From the NCBI GenBank assembly GCA_017434085.1, contig JAFRFY010000080.1, positions 1 to 42,884 of the forward strand: a stretch of 42,884 nt of DNA. The letters are read 5' to 3'. The notes under the pieces are model-generated. The model saw only the letters and a list, made by a program, of their open reading frames with translations, had not been told where the DNA came from and did not search any database. This document shows, in pieces, positions 7,992 to 15,470 of the stretch. Position 1 is the first letter of the stretch, and each line of letters opens with the position of its first letter. This DNA is from Clostridia bacterium (GTDB lineage Bacteria > Bacillota > Clostridia > Christensenellales > Aristaeellaceae). The position numbers were made by a program, and so were the translations under genes.

Positions 7992-8020
7992 TAGACAAAC
8001 AAAATATTATGCTGTATAAT
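7992..8020 (+). promoter_or_regulatory. Promoter of the AraC-family gene
   Basis: TAGACA (7992-7997) and a perfect TATAAT (8015-8020) are separated by 17 bp. Transcription would start near 8027, about 35 bases before the ATG at 8062. Confidence 0.75.
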
Positions 8021-8061
8021 TTTGATGTAGGCTATTCAAAGGACAGCGGAGGGCGATACCC

Positions 8062-8967
8062 ATGCGGCGCAACTACTACGCGGACGATCTCGAGCACGAC
8101 ATCGTGGGCACCGTGCCCCACGACGATTACTACATATCCTCCAAGCCGGTGGACCTGAACGCGCTGTACATGCAGGTCAACCGGGCGGGGATCGTGCTCA
8201 AGACGCCGACGGACTTCGTGATCTCCCGGGACGACGCCTACCGCTACAGCCTGATCCACTGCTGCTTCCACGGCAAGGGCAGCGTGTCCTGCCGCGGGCA
8301 CATGTACAACGTGCACGCGGGCCAGGCGTTCGTGCTGGCGCCCAACGAGGGGCACCTGTACTCCTCCGACCCCAAGGACCCCATGGGCCTGGTGTGGGTG
8401 GAGTACGGCGGCGGCAATTCCGCCCAGCTCACCACCCACGTGCTGGACGTGGGCGGCCCCATCTACGAGGGCAGCACCTTCGTGGACGTGATGAACATCT
8501 GCACCTCCATACTCTACCAGCCCTCCCACATGGGCCCGGGCATCAGCCTGAAGCTCTATGAGATCCTGATGACGCTGTGCAAGCGGGTGGAGATCGAGTC
8601 CGGCGGGCGCTCGGTCAACCACGACATCCTCAAGTACATCGACGACAACATCGAGCGCCGGCTGAGCCTCACGGAGATCTCCCAGGCCTTCGGCTACCAC
8701 CCCGCCTACTTCTCCAGCTTCTTCTCCCGCATGATGGGCACCACCTACTCCAAGTACGTCATGAACCGCAAGGTCAGCCACGCCAGCTACCTGCTGGAGA
8801 CCACCGCCTGGCCCGTGGAGCGCATCGCCCAGGAGCTCGGCTTTTGCGATATCTCCCACTTCATACAGCGCTTCAAGGCCATCAAGGGCGTCACCCCCAT
8901 GGCGTATCGGACCGGAAGCGTGCTGTATCAGAAGAAGCATGGGGGGAGGAGGATAAGGGAGGAGTAG
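8062..8967 (+). CDS. AraC-family transcriptional regulator with N-terminal cupin sensor
   Basis: This 301-residue protein has an N-terminal AraC-binding cupin-like domain (RYSLIHCCFHGKGSV, HAGQAFVLAPNEGHLY) and a C-terminal double helix-turn-helix at about 205-290. The first HTH is in LSLTEISQAFGYHPAYFSSFF and the second in PVERIAQELGFCDISHFIQRF, ending in the family's GVTPMAYR. GGAGGG precedes the start. It is transcribed divergently from the sugar import/demethylation operon, the usual position for its activator; the sugar or its demethylated product would be the effector. The last residues are basic, and the stop codon leads straight into a heptamer repeat tract. Confidence 0.9.
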   Translation: MRRNYYADDLEHDIVGTVPHDDYYISSKPVDLNALYMQVNRAGIVLKTPTDFVISRDDAYRYSLIHCCFHGKGSVSCRGHMYNVHAGQAFVLAPNEGHLYSSDPKDPMGLVWVEYGGGNSAQLTTHVLDVGGPIYEGSTFVDVMNICTSILYQPSHMGPGISLKLYEILMTLCKRVEIESGGRSVNHDILKYIDDNIERRLSLTEISQAFGYHPAYFSSFFSRMMGTTYSKYVMNRKVSHASYLLETTAWPVERIAQELGFCDISHFIQRFKAIKGVTPMAYRTGSVLYQKKHGGRRIREE

Positions 8968-8975
8968 GGGGATTA

Positions 8976-9038
8976 GGCAATAGGGAAAAGGGAAAAGGCA
9001 ATAGGCAATAGGGAATAGGCAATAGGGAATAGGCAATA
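8976..9038 (+). repeat. One-armed heptamer tandem repeat (B)
   Basis: Nine consecutive heptamers of the form GG(C/G)AATA or GGGAAAA run from 8976 to 9038, starting nine bases after the AraC stop codon. Unlike the arrays at 2823, 11485 and 34345, no complementary array is found downstream, so this is either a solo arm or a remnant of a larger element. Confidence 0.8.
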
Positions 9039-9123
9039 GGAATGGCCTGAGTTTTGCCGTGTATGATTTATTTCCTGTTTGGCATGAACTTATCTTTATT
9101 CCCAAATTCAGTGGCATCACTAC

Positions 9124-9152
9124 TTGATATGCCGCCTCGTTTGCTGTATAAT
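9124..9152 (+). promoter_or_regulatory. Orphan sigma-A promoter within the gap
   Basis: TTGATA (9124-9129) and TATAAT (9147-9152) are spaced by exactly 17 bp. No protein gene follows on this strand; a terminator begins about 40 bases after the predicted start. The -10 lies in the left arm of a 16-bp inverted repeat. Confidence 0.5.
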
Positions 9153-9196
9153 GTATTTGCTGTTCTTGTTTCATACCAGTTACATTATACAGCAAA
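9140..9196. repeat. Perfect 16-bp inverted repeat
   Basis: TTTGCTGTATAATGTA at 9140-9155 is repeated in inverse complement at 9181-9196, with 25 bases between. Both arms contain TGTATAAT, so each strand carries a -10-like box; only the plus strand has a good -35. Confidence 0.8.
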
Positions 9197-9234
9197 AAGC
9201 GGAGTTGTTCTACTCGAACTTCTCCGCTTCTTTT
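9158..9234 (+). ncRNA. Candidate small RNA
   Basis: A transcript from the promoter at 9124-9152 would start near 9158 and end at the hairpin and T-rich tract near 9234, or at the second T-run near 9253, giving an RNA of about 75-100 bases. No convincing reading frame with a ribosome binding site is present. The call depends entirely on the promoter-terminator pair and is speculative. Confidence 0.3.
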
Positions 9235-9253
9235 GTTGTTCTCCGCTTTTTTT
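9197..9253 (+). terminator. Terminator with two alternative 3' arms
   Basis: AAGCGGAG (9197-9204) can pair with CTCCGCTT at 9222-9229, with a further GTTC/GAAC pair inside, followed by CTTTTGTTGTT. The same 5' arm can instead pair with a second CTCCGCTT at 9241-9248, followed by a longer T-run. It would terminate the AraC transcript and any small RNA started at 9158. Confidence 0.6.
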
Positions 9254-9271
9254 GTTGTTTGATGCTGATTG

Positions 9272-9288
9272 TTAGTGCAACAGCCCCC
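9272..9288 (-). repeat. Solo end of the GGGGCTGTTGC element
   Basis: Read on the minus strand, this segment gives GGGGCTGTTGCACTAA. It matches the left terminal repeat at 42624 in 15 of 16 bases, and the next bases are also similar (CAATCAGCATCAAA against CAATCTGCACAAA). No matching second end was found nearby. Confidence 0.6.
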
Positions 9289-9311
9289 TACGGATATGCA
9301 CGAATCCATTC

Positions 9312-9431
9312 GTAGGGGCGATGCCCTCATCGCCCGTCGCTAAAACCATAGTCGTAGGGGCGCCGATGCGGCGCCCGCCCGACATGAATCCATGATTTCT
9401 TTCGGGCGGGCGGCGCATCGCCGCCCCTACG
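9312..9431. repeat. Cluster of three REP-like TAGGGGCG units
   Basis: One direct unit (9312-9336) is followed by an inverted pair (about 9354-9383 and 9402-9431) that together form a near-perfect hairpin of roughly 30-bp arms. The cluster lies between the AraC terminator and the 3' end of the GGDEF-EAL gene, where it could also act as a bidirectional RNA end barrier. Confidence 0.75.
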
Positions 9432-9451
9432 GTCGTCATCGGCAGCCTGTC

Positions 9452-11347
9452 CTACGCGCACTGCCTGCCGTACTTCTTGAGGAAATCCTCCATCGATATG
9501 GGCTTTGAGAACAGGAAGCCCTGCAGATAATCGCAGCCGACGTCGGTCATGACCTGCGCCATCTCCTCGGTCTCGATACCCTCGGCGGTGATGGTGAAGC
9601 CCATCTGCTTGAAGGCGTTGATCAGGTTGGGCAGCAGCTTGTCCCGCTCGCGGCAGTAATCCCGCACCAGCTCCATATCCAGCTTGACGTTGAAGAACGG
9701 GTAGCGCTTCACCCGGGTCAGGTTGGAGTAGCCGCTGCCGTAGTCGTCCAGCGCGAAGTTGAAGCCGTTTTCCCGGAGCGCGTCGATCTGCTTTTCCAGT
9801 ATCTCGTAGTCCACCATGGACTCCTCGGTGATCTCCAGGTGGATCACGCTGGGGTCGACGCCGTAGCGGGTCAGTATCTCCATGAAGCGCCCATTCAGGT
9901 CCTTGCGCATGCACTGTATGGGCGACAGGTTCACGTTGATCCACTTGAGCCCCAGCTTGTCCAGCTCGTTTTCCCGGATGAACCGGCAGGTCTTTTCAAA
10001 CACCTGCTCGCCCAGCAGGTTGATGTAGCCGCCCTTTTCCGCGATGGGGATGAACGTGGTGGGCGATATGATCTTGCCTTCGGCGTCCCATATGCGCGCC
10101 AGCGCCTCCGCGCCCGCGACCTTGCGGGTGTGGCTGTCCACCAGCACCTGGAGGAACACCTCCACCGCGTCCTGCTCCAGCGCCTGCTCCAGGGCGCGCT
10201 TGACGTCCACCTGGCGGTCGATCTCCCTCATGGTCTCCACGTCGATGGTGTTGTTGTCCACGCTGCCGGAGCGCCCCACCCGGTCGAAGGCGATCATCAG
10301 GCTGGAGATGACCCGATCCACCGCAGACTGCCCGGCGCCGGATTCCATCAGCACGTAGCCCACGTTCAAAAACATGACCGCGTCCTCCGCCTTCCAGGGC
10401 TGCTGGAAGCGGGCGTTGATGCGCGCGCGCATGCCGTCCCAGTCCATGTCCTTCGCGCCCATCAGCACAAACCGGCCGCCGCACACGTAGAAGAGCATGT
10501 CGTTTGAGAACTCCGAGGACAGGTACTCGGCGATCATGGCGATGCCGCTGTCCATCTGGCGCCCGCCGTAGATGCCGCGCTCGTCCACGTAGTTCTCCAG
10601 CGCCACGCCCATGATGCGGTAGGGCTTGCCGTCGGAATACTCCTCCAGCACGTCCCTGAGCGCCCGCATGTTGAAGCCCTCGCCGTTCTCCGAGCGGTAC
10701 AGGTCCGGGTTTTCAAAGGACAGGTAGATGATCACGATCGCCAGCATGCAGAAGGTGTTCATCACCAGGTAGCGCGGCATGAGCATGCGGACGATATTGC
10801 CCGCGAACAGCACCGCGTTGTAGCCCACGATGCTCAGAAGGTCGTGCCGGCTGATCCTTTCGGTATAGCGCAGCGCCAGCACCAGCGACAGCGCGATGTA
10901 GAGGAAAAAGGTGATGTAGAGTATGTTGTACAGCGGGCCGCGGTGATAGCCCTGGTCGATGTAGAACACCGCGCCGGTCACAAAGCTGGACAGCGTGATC
11001 AGCTCCATCGTCAAAAAGAAGCCGTGGGACATCACCACCAGCCGCGGCGCGTTGGACCAGCGGAAGCCCAGCACGTCCTTCGTAAACAGGAAGAACCAGA
11101 AGATGCGCGCCAGGAACAGCACGAAAAACGCCATGTTCAGCACGTAGAGCGCGGCGTTTGAATAGCTCGCGTAGTTCTCATCCGCGAAGCTCGAGAGCAC
11201 GTCCGTGACCACCAGCGCCAGCTGCAATAACAGCATCCCCAAAAAGGTGCGGTTGACGCGCACCGGCAGCCGCGGACTCCTCAGGTAGTACACCAGGAAC
11301 ACGCACAGCACCATCAGGCTGGGCAATACAAAGTTATAATTCCACAT
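9452..11347 (-). CDS. Membrane protein with degenerate GGDEF and intact EAL domain (c-di-GMP phosphodiesterase)
   Basis: The 631-residue protein has an N-terminal block of about seven membrane segments. A central domain has the GGDEF size and order but reads CGGRFVLMG at the signature, so it should not make c-di-GMP. The C-terminal EAL domain keeps the catalytic set: AEALAR, NVNLSP, HLEITEES, ALDDYGSGYSN, VKLD, AEGIET and QGFLFSKP. It probably hydrolyses c-di-GMP in response to a membrane or extracellular signal. I take the ATG at 11347 (GGAAGG upstream) rather than 11422, because the predicted transcript start lies near 11420. Confidence 0.88.
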   Translation of the reverse strand: MWNYNFVLPSLMVLCVFLVYYLRSPRLPVRVNRTFLGMLLLQLALVVTDVLSSFADENYASYSNAALYVLNMAFFVLFLARIFWFFLFTKDVLGFRWSNAPRLVVMSHGFFLTMELITLSSFVTGAVFYIDQGYHRGPLYNILYITFFLYIALSLVLALRYTERISRHDLLSIVGYNAVLFAGNIVRMLMPRYLVMNTFCMLAIVIIYLSFENPDLYRSENGEGFNMRALRDVLEEYSDGKPYRIMGVALENYVDERGIYGGRQMDSGIAMIAEYLSSEFSNDMLFYVCGGRFVLMGAKDMDWDGMRARINARFQQPWKAEDAVMFLNVGYVLMESGAGQSAVDRVISSLMIAFDRVGRSGSVDNNTIDVETMREIDRQVDVKRALEQALEQDAVEVFLQVLVDSHTRKVAGAEALARIWDAEGKIISPTTFIPIAEKGGYINLLGEQVFEKTCRFIRENELDKLGLKWINVNLSPIQCMRKDLNGRFMEILTRYGVDPSVIHLEITEESMVDYEILEKQIDALRENGFNFALDDYGSGYSNLTRVKRYPFFNVKLDMELVRDYCRERDKLLPNLINAFKQMGFTITAEGIETEEMAQVMTDVGCDYLQGFLFSKPISMEDFLKKYGRQCA

Positions 11348-11426
11348 CGATACCTTCCCCCATCCTTCCCGAGCGATACCGGTGATCGGTCGGAATGGGA
11401 CCGCTCCAACTGGATTGTTCACCTCT

Positions 11427-11455
11427 ATTCTACATGATAGTTACATGAAAAGCAA
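11427..11455 (-). promoter_or_regulatory. Promoter of the GGDEF-EAL gene
   Basis: On the minus strand TTGCTT (11450-11455) and TAGAAT (11427-11432) are 17 bp apart. The transcript would start near 11420, leaving a leader of about 70 bases. Confidence 0.6.
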
Positions 11456-11484
11456 TCCCGCCGACGATATTTAACCGAGGTAAT

Positions 11485-11632
11485 GAGGAATTAGGAGTTA
11501 GGAGTAAGGAATTGGGTTACCGGCTGCCGCGCAATACTCATAAGGTGTACACATGGCGCAGGGGCGTCGATGCCGCCCCTGCGCCATGCTTCCGGCACTC
11601 TGTAATTCCTAATTCCTCATTCCTAATTCCTA
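11485..11632. repeat. Heptamer-flanked inverted-repeat element C
   Basis: Four heptamers of the type (T/G/A)AGGA(A/G)T at 11485-11512 face four complementary ATTCCT(A/C) heptamers at 11605-11632. Between them is a perfect 15-bp hairpin (CATGGCGCAGGGGCG at 11552-11566, complement at 11574-11588, 7-base loop). The TAG stop codon of htpG is the first three bases of the array when read on the minus strand. Confidence 0.8.
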
Positions 11633-13492
11633 TTTTTGTACCAACTGCGTCAGCAGCGCGTTGGAGCGGCGCAGGAACTCTACCATCTTATCGGCGACCA
11701 GCGGCTGTCGGGCCATCTCGGCGAGGTCGGCCACCTGGGCGCATATGGCCTCGGTGTCGTCGCTCTCCTCGGCCGTGCCCAGCCACTTCACCAGCGGGTG
11801 CTTTTCGTTGAGCACCAGCGTGCGCTTCTCGGGCAGGCTCATGCCGCCGCGGCCCCAGCGGCTGGACATCTCCGTGAACCGGCGGCTCTGCTCGTCCACG
11901 GTGATCATGGAGATCATGCCCTCGTCCTTGAAGGGCTTGAGCTGCACGTCCACGGTGTCGTCCCCCATGGCCTTGCGGAACAGGCCCTCCAGCCTGAGCC
12001 GGGCGGTCTCGTCGGTCTCGCCGTTCTCGGTGAGGCTCTCGGTGTCCGCGTCCACGCGCTTGAAGCTCACCTTGCTGTCGTGGTCCGTGAACTCCAGGTG
12101 GCTGACGAAATCGTCGTCGATCAGCGTGTTCAGCAGCACCACGTCCTTGTCCTGATCGGTGTACAGCTTGATCATTTGGGCCTGGCGCTTGTCGTCGGAG
12201 GCGTAGTAGACGGTCTTGTTCTCGTCGTCGGGGCAGTTGCGGTTGATGTACTCCTCCAGCGTCACGTACTCCCCGGCGGTGGTCCTGTAGATCAGCGCGG
12301 GTTTCACGCGGTCGTAGAACTTCTGGTCGCGGATGCAGCCGTACTTGACGAACATGTGGATGTCGTCCCAGTACTTCTGGTAGTCCTCGCGCTTCGTGTT
12401 GAACTCGCTGACCAGCCGGTCCGCCACCTTGCGGGTGATGTAGGCCGCCATCTTCTTGACGTAGCCGTCGTTCTGCAAAAAGGACCGGGACACGTTCAGC
12501 GGCAGGTCGGGGCAGTCGATGCAGCCCTTCAGCAGCATCAGGAACTCGGGGATGACTTCCTTGATGTTGTCCGCCACGAACACCTGGTTGTTGTACAGCT
12601 TGATGACGCCCTCGGAGGCGGTGAACTCGTTCTTGATCTTCGGGAAGAACAGTATGCCCTTTAAGTTGAAGGGATACTCCGCGTTCAGGTGGATCCAGAA
12701 CAGCGGGTCCTCGAAGTCGTTGAACACCTTGTGGTAGAACGCCTTGTACTCCTCGTCGGTGCAGTCGGCGGGGCGCTTCATCCAAAGCGGCTCGGTGTCG
12801 TTGATCTGCTCCGGCTCCGCGGGCTTCTTGGGCTCCTCCCCCTCCTTGGGTTCCTCGGGCTTTTCGACCTCGCTTAGGAAGATCGGCACCGGCATGAAGG
12901 CGCAGTGCTTTTGCAGCGTCGCGCGCACGGTCCACTTGTCGAGGAAGTCCTTGTCATCCTCGTCGATGTAGAGCGTGATGGCCGTGCCGCGCTCGGCGCG
13001 GTCGGAGGGCTCGATCTCGTACTCCATGCCGTCCTCGCTCGTCCAGCGCACGGCGGGGGCGTCGGTGTAGCTCTTGGAGTCGATGACCACCTTGTCCGAC
13101 ACCATGAAGGCGCTGTAAAAGCCCAGGCCGAAGTGGCCGATGATGCTCGCGCCCTCGCCCTTGTCGTCATCCTTGGTGTACTTTGTGATGAAGTCCGTCG
13201 CGCCGGAGAAGGCCACCTGCGCGATGTACTTCACGACCTCGTCCTCGGTCATGCCGATGCCGTTGTCGATGAAGCTCAGCGTGCCGACTTCCTTGTCCAC
13301 CACCACGTCGATGCGGTCCGGCGCGTCGTCCAGAGTCGCCTGGCCGGTGCTCGCCAGCCAGCGCAGCTTTTTGATGGCGTCACAGGCGTTGGAAATCATT
13401 TCGCGCACGAATATGTCCTTGTCGGAATACAGCCACTGCTTGATGACCGGCATGATGTTTTCAGCATTGATGGAAACAGTCCCCTTGGACAT
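11630..13492 (-). CDS. htpG: Hsp90-family chaperone HtpG
   Basis: The 620-residue protein is a full-length bacterial Hsp90. The N-terminal GHKL ATPase has REMISNACDAIKK, FIDNGIGMT and IGHFGLGFYSAFMV. The middle domain has PLWMKRPADCTDEEY, and the C-terminal dimerisation domain follows. A Pro/Glu/Lys-rich linker of about 20 residues (EKPEEPKEGEEPKKPAEPEQ) sits between N and middle domains, longer and more charged than in E. coli HtpG. The start at 13492 follows GGAGGTG at a good distance; an ATG five codons earlier overlaps that site. It assists folding of client proteins in the cytoplasm. A CIRCE box upstream predicts HrcA repression. Confidence 0.96.
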   Translation of the reverse strand: MSKGTVSINAENIMPVIKQWLYSDKDIFVREMISNACDAIKKLRWLASTGQATLDDAPDRIDVVVDKEVGTLSFIDNGIGMTEDEVVKYIAQVAFSGATDFITKYTKDDDKGEGASIIGHFGLGFYSAFMVSDKVVIDSKSYTDAPAVRWTSEDGMEYEIEPSDRAERGTAITLYIDEDDKDFLDKWTVRATLQKHCAFMPVPIFLSEVEKPEEPKEGEEPKKPAEPEQINDTEPLWMKRPADCTDEEYKAFYHKVFNDFEDPLFWIHLNAEYPFNLKGILFFPKIKNEFTASEGVIKLYNNQVFVADNIKEVIPEFLMLLKGCIDCPDLPLNVSRSFLQNDGYVKKMAAYITRKVADRLVSEFNTKREDYQKYWDDIHMFVKYGCIRDQKFYDRVKPALIYRTTAGEYVTLEEYINRNCPDDENKTVYYASDDKRQAQMIKLYTDQDKDVVLLNTLIDDDFVSHLEFTDHDSKVSFKRVDADTESLTENGETDETARLRLEGLFRKAMGDDTVDVQLKPFKDEGMISMITVDEQSRRFTEMSSRWGRGGMSLPEKRTLVLNEKHPLVKWLGTAEESDDTEAICAQVADLAEMARQPLVADKMVEFLRRSNALLTQLVQK

Positions 13493-13521
13493 GTGTATCA
13501 CCTCCATATTTACTGGATACT

Positions 13522-13549
13522 ATTTTACCACCGAAAGGGGCTTTGTCAA
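13522..13549 (-). promoter_or_regulatory. Promoter of htpG
   Basis: On the minus strand a perfect TTGACA (13544-13549) and TAAAAT (13522-13527) are separated by 16 bp. The transcript would start near 13515, about 23 bases before the ATG. Confidence 0.75.
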
Positions 13550-13556
13550 GTAAAAT

Positions 13557-13583
13557 TTAGCACTCATCATCTTTAAGTGCTAA
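13557..13583. promoter_or_regulatory. CIRCE operator (HrcA binding site)
   Basis: TTAGCACTC, nine bases, then AAGTGCTAA: the CIRCE consensus with one mismatch (GAGTGCTAA expected). It lies just upstream of the htpG -35 box. Confidence 0.88.
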
Positions 13584-13623
13584 CAATTCAACTTCGGTTC
13601 TATATCATTCTACCTGCGGTTGC

Positions 13624-13652
13624 TTGCAATCATAGGTTGAATATGGTATAGT
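13624..13652 (+). promoter_or_regulatory. Promoter of the XRE-type gene
   Basis: TTGCAA (13624-13629) and TATAGT (13647-13652) are 17 bp apart, with TGG giving an extended -10. The REP-like unit at 13671-13700 would fall in the leader of the transcript. Confidence 0.65.
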
Positions 13653-13670
13653 CAATTTGCGGGATGTCCA

Positions 13671-13700
13671 TAGGGGCGATGCCCTCATCGCCCGCCGGAC
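13671..13700 (+). repeat. REP-like TAGGGGCG unit
   Basis: A single unit beginning TAGGGGCGATGCCCTC and continuing CGCCCGCCGGACCGAAC. It matches the unit at 470-500 nearly base for base, including the flank beyond the palindrome. Confidence 0.75.
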
Positions 13701-13735
13701 CGAACCGATATGATCATTGAATGGAGGCGGAAAGC

Positions 13736-15283
13736 ATGATTGACAATCGCACCGTTGGCAAGACCATCGCAACCCTCAGGCAAAACCGGAACATGACCCA
13801 GCAGCAGCTCGCCGCTGCGCTGAACGTCTCGCATCAGGCCGTTTCCAAGTGGGAAAACGGCGCGGCGCTGCCGGACGTGCAGACGCTGATGGACCTGACC
13901 CGGCTGTTCGGCATCACCATGGAGCAGCTTTTGTCCGGCGAGGTACCGCAGGACCGCATGGAGAACAAATCCCCGCTGGAGGAGCCGATCCGGGATATCG
14001 GAAACTTCTTTAACAACATCGTCAACGGCATCTTCCAGCCGCCCAAGGCGGACGAGCCCGCCCCGGAGGACGACGGCGCGGAGGAGACCGTGATCGCCGA
14101 GGAAACCCCCGCGGAGGACAATGAAGCGGAATCGGAAGCCGAGACCGCCAAGCCGCTGGAAATCGAAAAGCTTTTGCAAATGGCCCCCTTCATGTCCCGA
14201 AGCGCCGTGGACGCGCTGCTGTTGGAGCACAAAAGCGAGCTGACCGCGAACGACATCGCCCGCTTCGCGCCCTTCATCTCCCGGGAGTGCCTGGAGAAGC
14301 TCATACAGAACCCGGAGACCGAGATCACCTGGGAGACCCTGCAGCGCATCGCCCCCTTCCTGAAGCGGGAGATGGTGGACCGGCTGGCGAAGCTGGCCAG
14401 CGAGGGCAGCAGGATCGTGCAGGACGTGGCCAACAATCCCAACCCCGGCGAGGACATCGGCCGCTGCATCGGCGACATGTCCCAGACCCTCGGCAAGAGC
14501 ATGGAGAAGGTGGTCCGCAGGGCCGGCAAGCTCAGCGAGGACGTGGCCCGCGAGGTGGGCAACGCCATCAACAGCTTCGTGGAGAGCACCAAGGGCCGGG
14601 AGGACCGTGTCAAGGCCCTGCGCAACGCCGCCTGCCGGCGCGCCCTGCAGGACGAAAAGTGGGACTGGCTGGCCGATCACATGGACGAAATCGACGACGA
14701 GGACCTGCTGCGGGAGATCGCCCAGAAGGCCAACGGCCTCGGCATGCACGACTGGGTGCTGGAGCACATGAACGGCTACGCCGACACCCGCACCATCGAC
14801 GCCGCCATCGAGGCGGGCAACTGGAGCTGGCTGGGCGACCACGTGTGGCAGTTCGAGGACGAGTTCCAGGAGAAGATCGCCCTGGCCGCCGCCCAGGCGG
14901 AGAACTGGCAGTGGCTGAGCACCTACGCCGAGCAGATCTCGCTGGAGCACTGCGCCGATCAGGTCGCCGTCGCCGCCTACCGCGCCGAGGCCCACGCGCT
15001 GGCGCTGCAGCTCACCGAGCACTGCATGAGCGCGGAGCAGCGGGAGGTGCTGGCCAACACGGTGGTCGCCAACGACGACTACGACTTCCTTGCGGAGCTC
15101 GCCCCGCACCTGTCCCCCGAATACTTCGGCAGGCTGTGCGTCGCCCGGGCGCAGGAGAAGAAATGGGAGGCGGCCTCCCGCTTCGCCGCGCAGGCGGACC
15201 ACGCTTCCGTCGAGCAGATGATGGAGCTGGCCATCGCCGAGGGCAATTTCGACGCCATCGACATGCTCGATCCCCTGCTGTAA
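13736..15283 (+). CDS. XRE-family HTH protein with long helical-repeat C-terminus
   Basis: The 515-residue protein opens with a clear XRE/Cro helix-turn-helix (MTQQQLAAALNVSHQAVSKW, then PDVQTLMDLTRLFGI). A Glu/Ala-rich acidic linker follows at about 100-140. Then come three copies of an APF-type motif (MAPFMSRSAVDALL, FAPFISRECLEKL, IAPFLKREMVDRL). The last part, about 290-515, is a run of helical repeats with recurring W-x-W-L and A-x-A patterns, likely an alpha-solenoid for protein binding. GGAGG precedes the ATG at 13736; the ATG at 13721 overlaps that site. It could regulate the TIR operon that follows, but a terminator separates them. Function unknown beyond DNA binding. Confidence 0.8.
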   Translation: MIDNRTVGKTIATLRQNRNMTQQQLAAALNVSHQAVSKWENGAALPDVQTLMDLTRLFGITMEQLLSGEVPQDRMENKSPLEEPIRDIGNFFNNIVNGIFQPPKADEPAPEDDGAEETVIAEETPAEDNEAESEAETAKPLEIEKLLQMAPFMSRSAVDALLLEHKSELTANDIARFAPFISRECLEKLIQNPETEITWETLQRIAPFLKREMVDRLAKLASEGSRIVQDVANNPNPGEDIGRCIGDMSQTLGKSMEKVVRRAGKLSEDVAREVGNAINSFVESTKGREDRVKALRNAACRRALQDEKWDWLADHMDEIDDEDLLREIAQKANGLGMHDWVLEHMNGYADTRTIDAAIEAGNWSWLGDHVWQFEDEFQEKIALAAAQAENWQWLSTYAEQISLEHCADQVAVAAYRAEAHALALQLTEHCMSAEQREVLANTVVANDDYDFLAELAPHLSPEYFGRLCVARAQEKKWEAASRFAAQADHASVEQMMELAIAEGNFDAIDMLDPLL

Positions 15284-15300
15284 TCAAGCGCCGCATCGCC

Positions 15301-15330
15301 GCGGGACGGACCCTTCCGGGTCCGTCCCGC
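15301..15330 (+). terminator. Rho-independent terminator of the XRE-type gene
   Basis: A perfect 13-bp GC-rich stem (GCGGGACGGACCC and complement) with loop TTCC, followed by TTTACC. It begins 18 bases after the stop codon at 15283. Confidence 0.85.
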
Positions 15331-15343
15331 TTTACCATGCCTA

Positions 15344-15364
15344 AAGTTAACAATCTGTTAACTT
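15344..15364. promoter_or_regulatory. Operator-like palindrome upstream of the TIR operon promoter
   Basis: AAGTTAACA and TGTTAACTT are perfect 9-bp arms around ATC. It lies about 25 bp upstream of the -35 box and shares the GTTAAC centre with the downstream palindrome. Confidence 0.6.
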
Positions 15365-15388
15365 CCATACCGTTTCCAAATCCTCATA

Positions 15389-15417
15389 TTGTGCGCGCGG
15401 CGGCGGGCTGGTATAAT
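15389..15417 (+). promoter_or_regulatory. Promoter of the TIR/RyR operon
   Basis: TTGTGC (15389-15394) and a perfect TATAAT (15412-15417) are 17 bp apart, with TGG forming an extended -10. The spacer is entirely GC-rich. The transcript would start near 15424, about 47 bases before the ATG. Confidence 0.75.
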
Positions 15418-15431
15418 GTTGTTAACATTAT
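15413..15431. promoter_or_regulatory. Operator-like palindrome overlapping the TIR operon -10 and start site
   Basis: ATAATGTT and AACATTAT are perfect 8-bp arms around GTT, overlapping the -10 box and predicted transcription start. A protein bound here would block initiation, so repression is likely. Confidence 0.6.
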
Positions 15432-15470
15432 CACGACAGCTGCAACGGACCGACAGGATTGGGAGCGCAT

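Noticed and set aside
8976-9038. Regular repeats resembling a CRISPR array
   Set aside because: The repeats are 7 bases long, directly adjacent, with no spacers and no cas genes.
9054-9275. A 73-codon hydrophobic frame in the gap
   Set aside because: No ribosome binding site, and it overlaps a promoter, an inverted repeat and a terminator; composition does not look coding.
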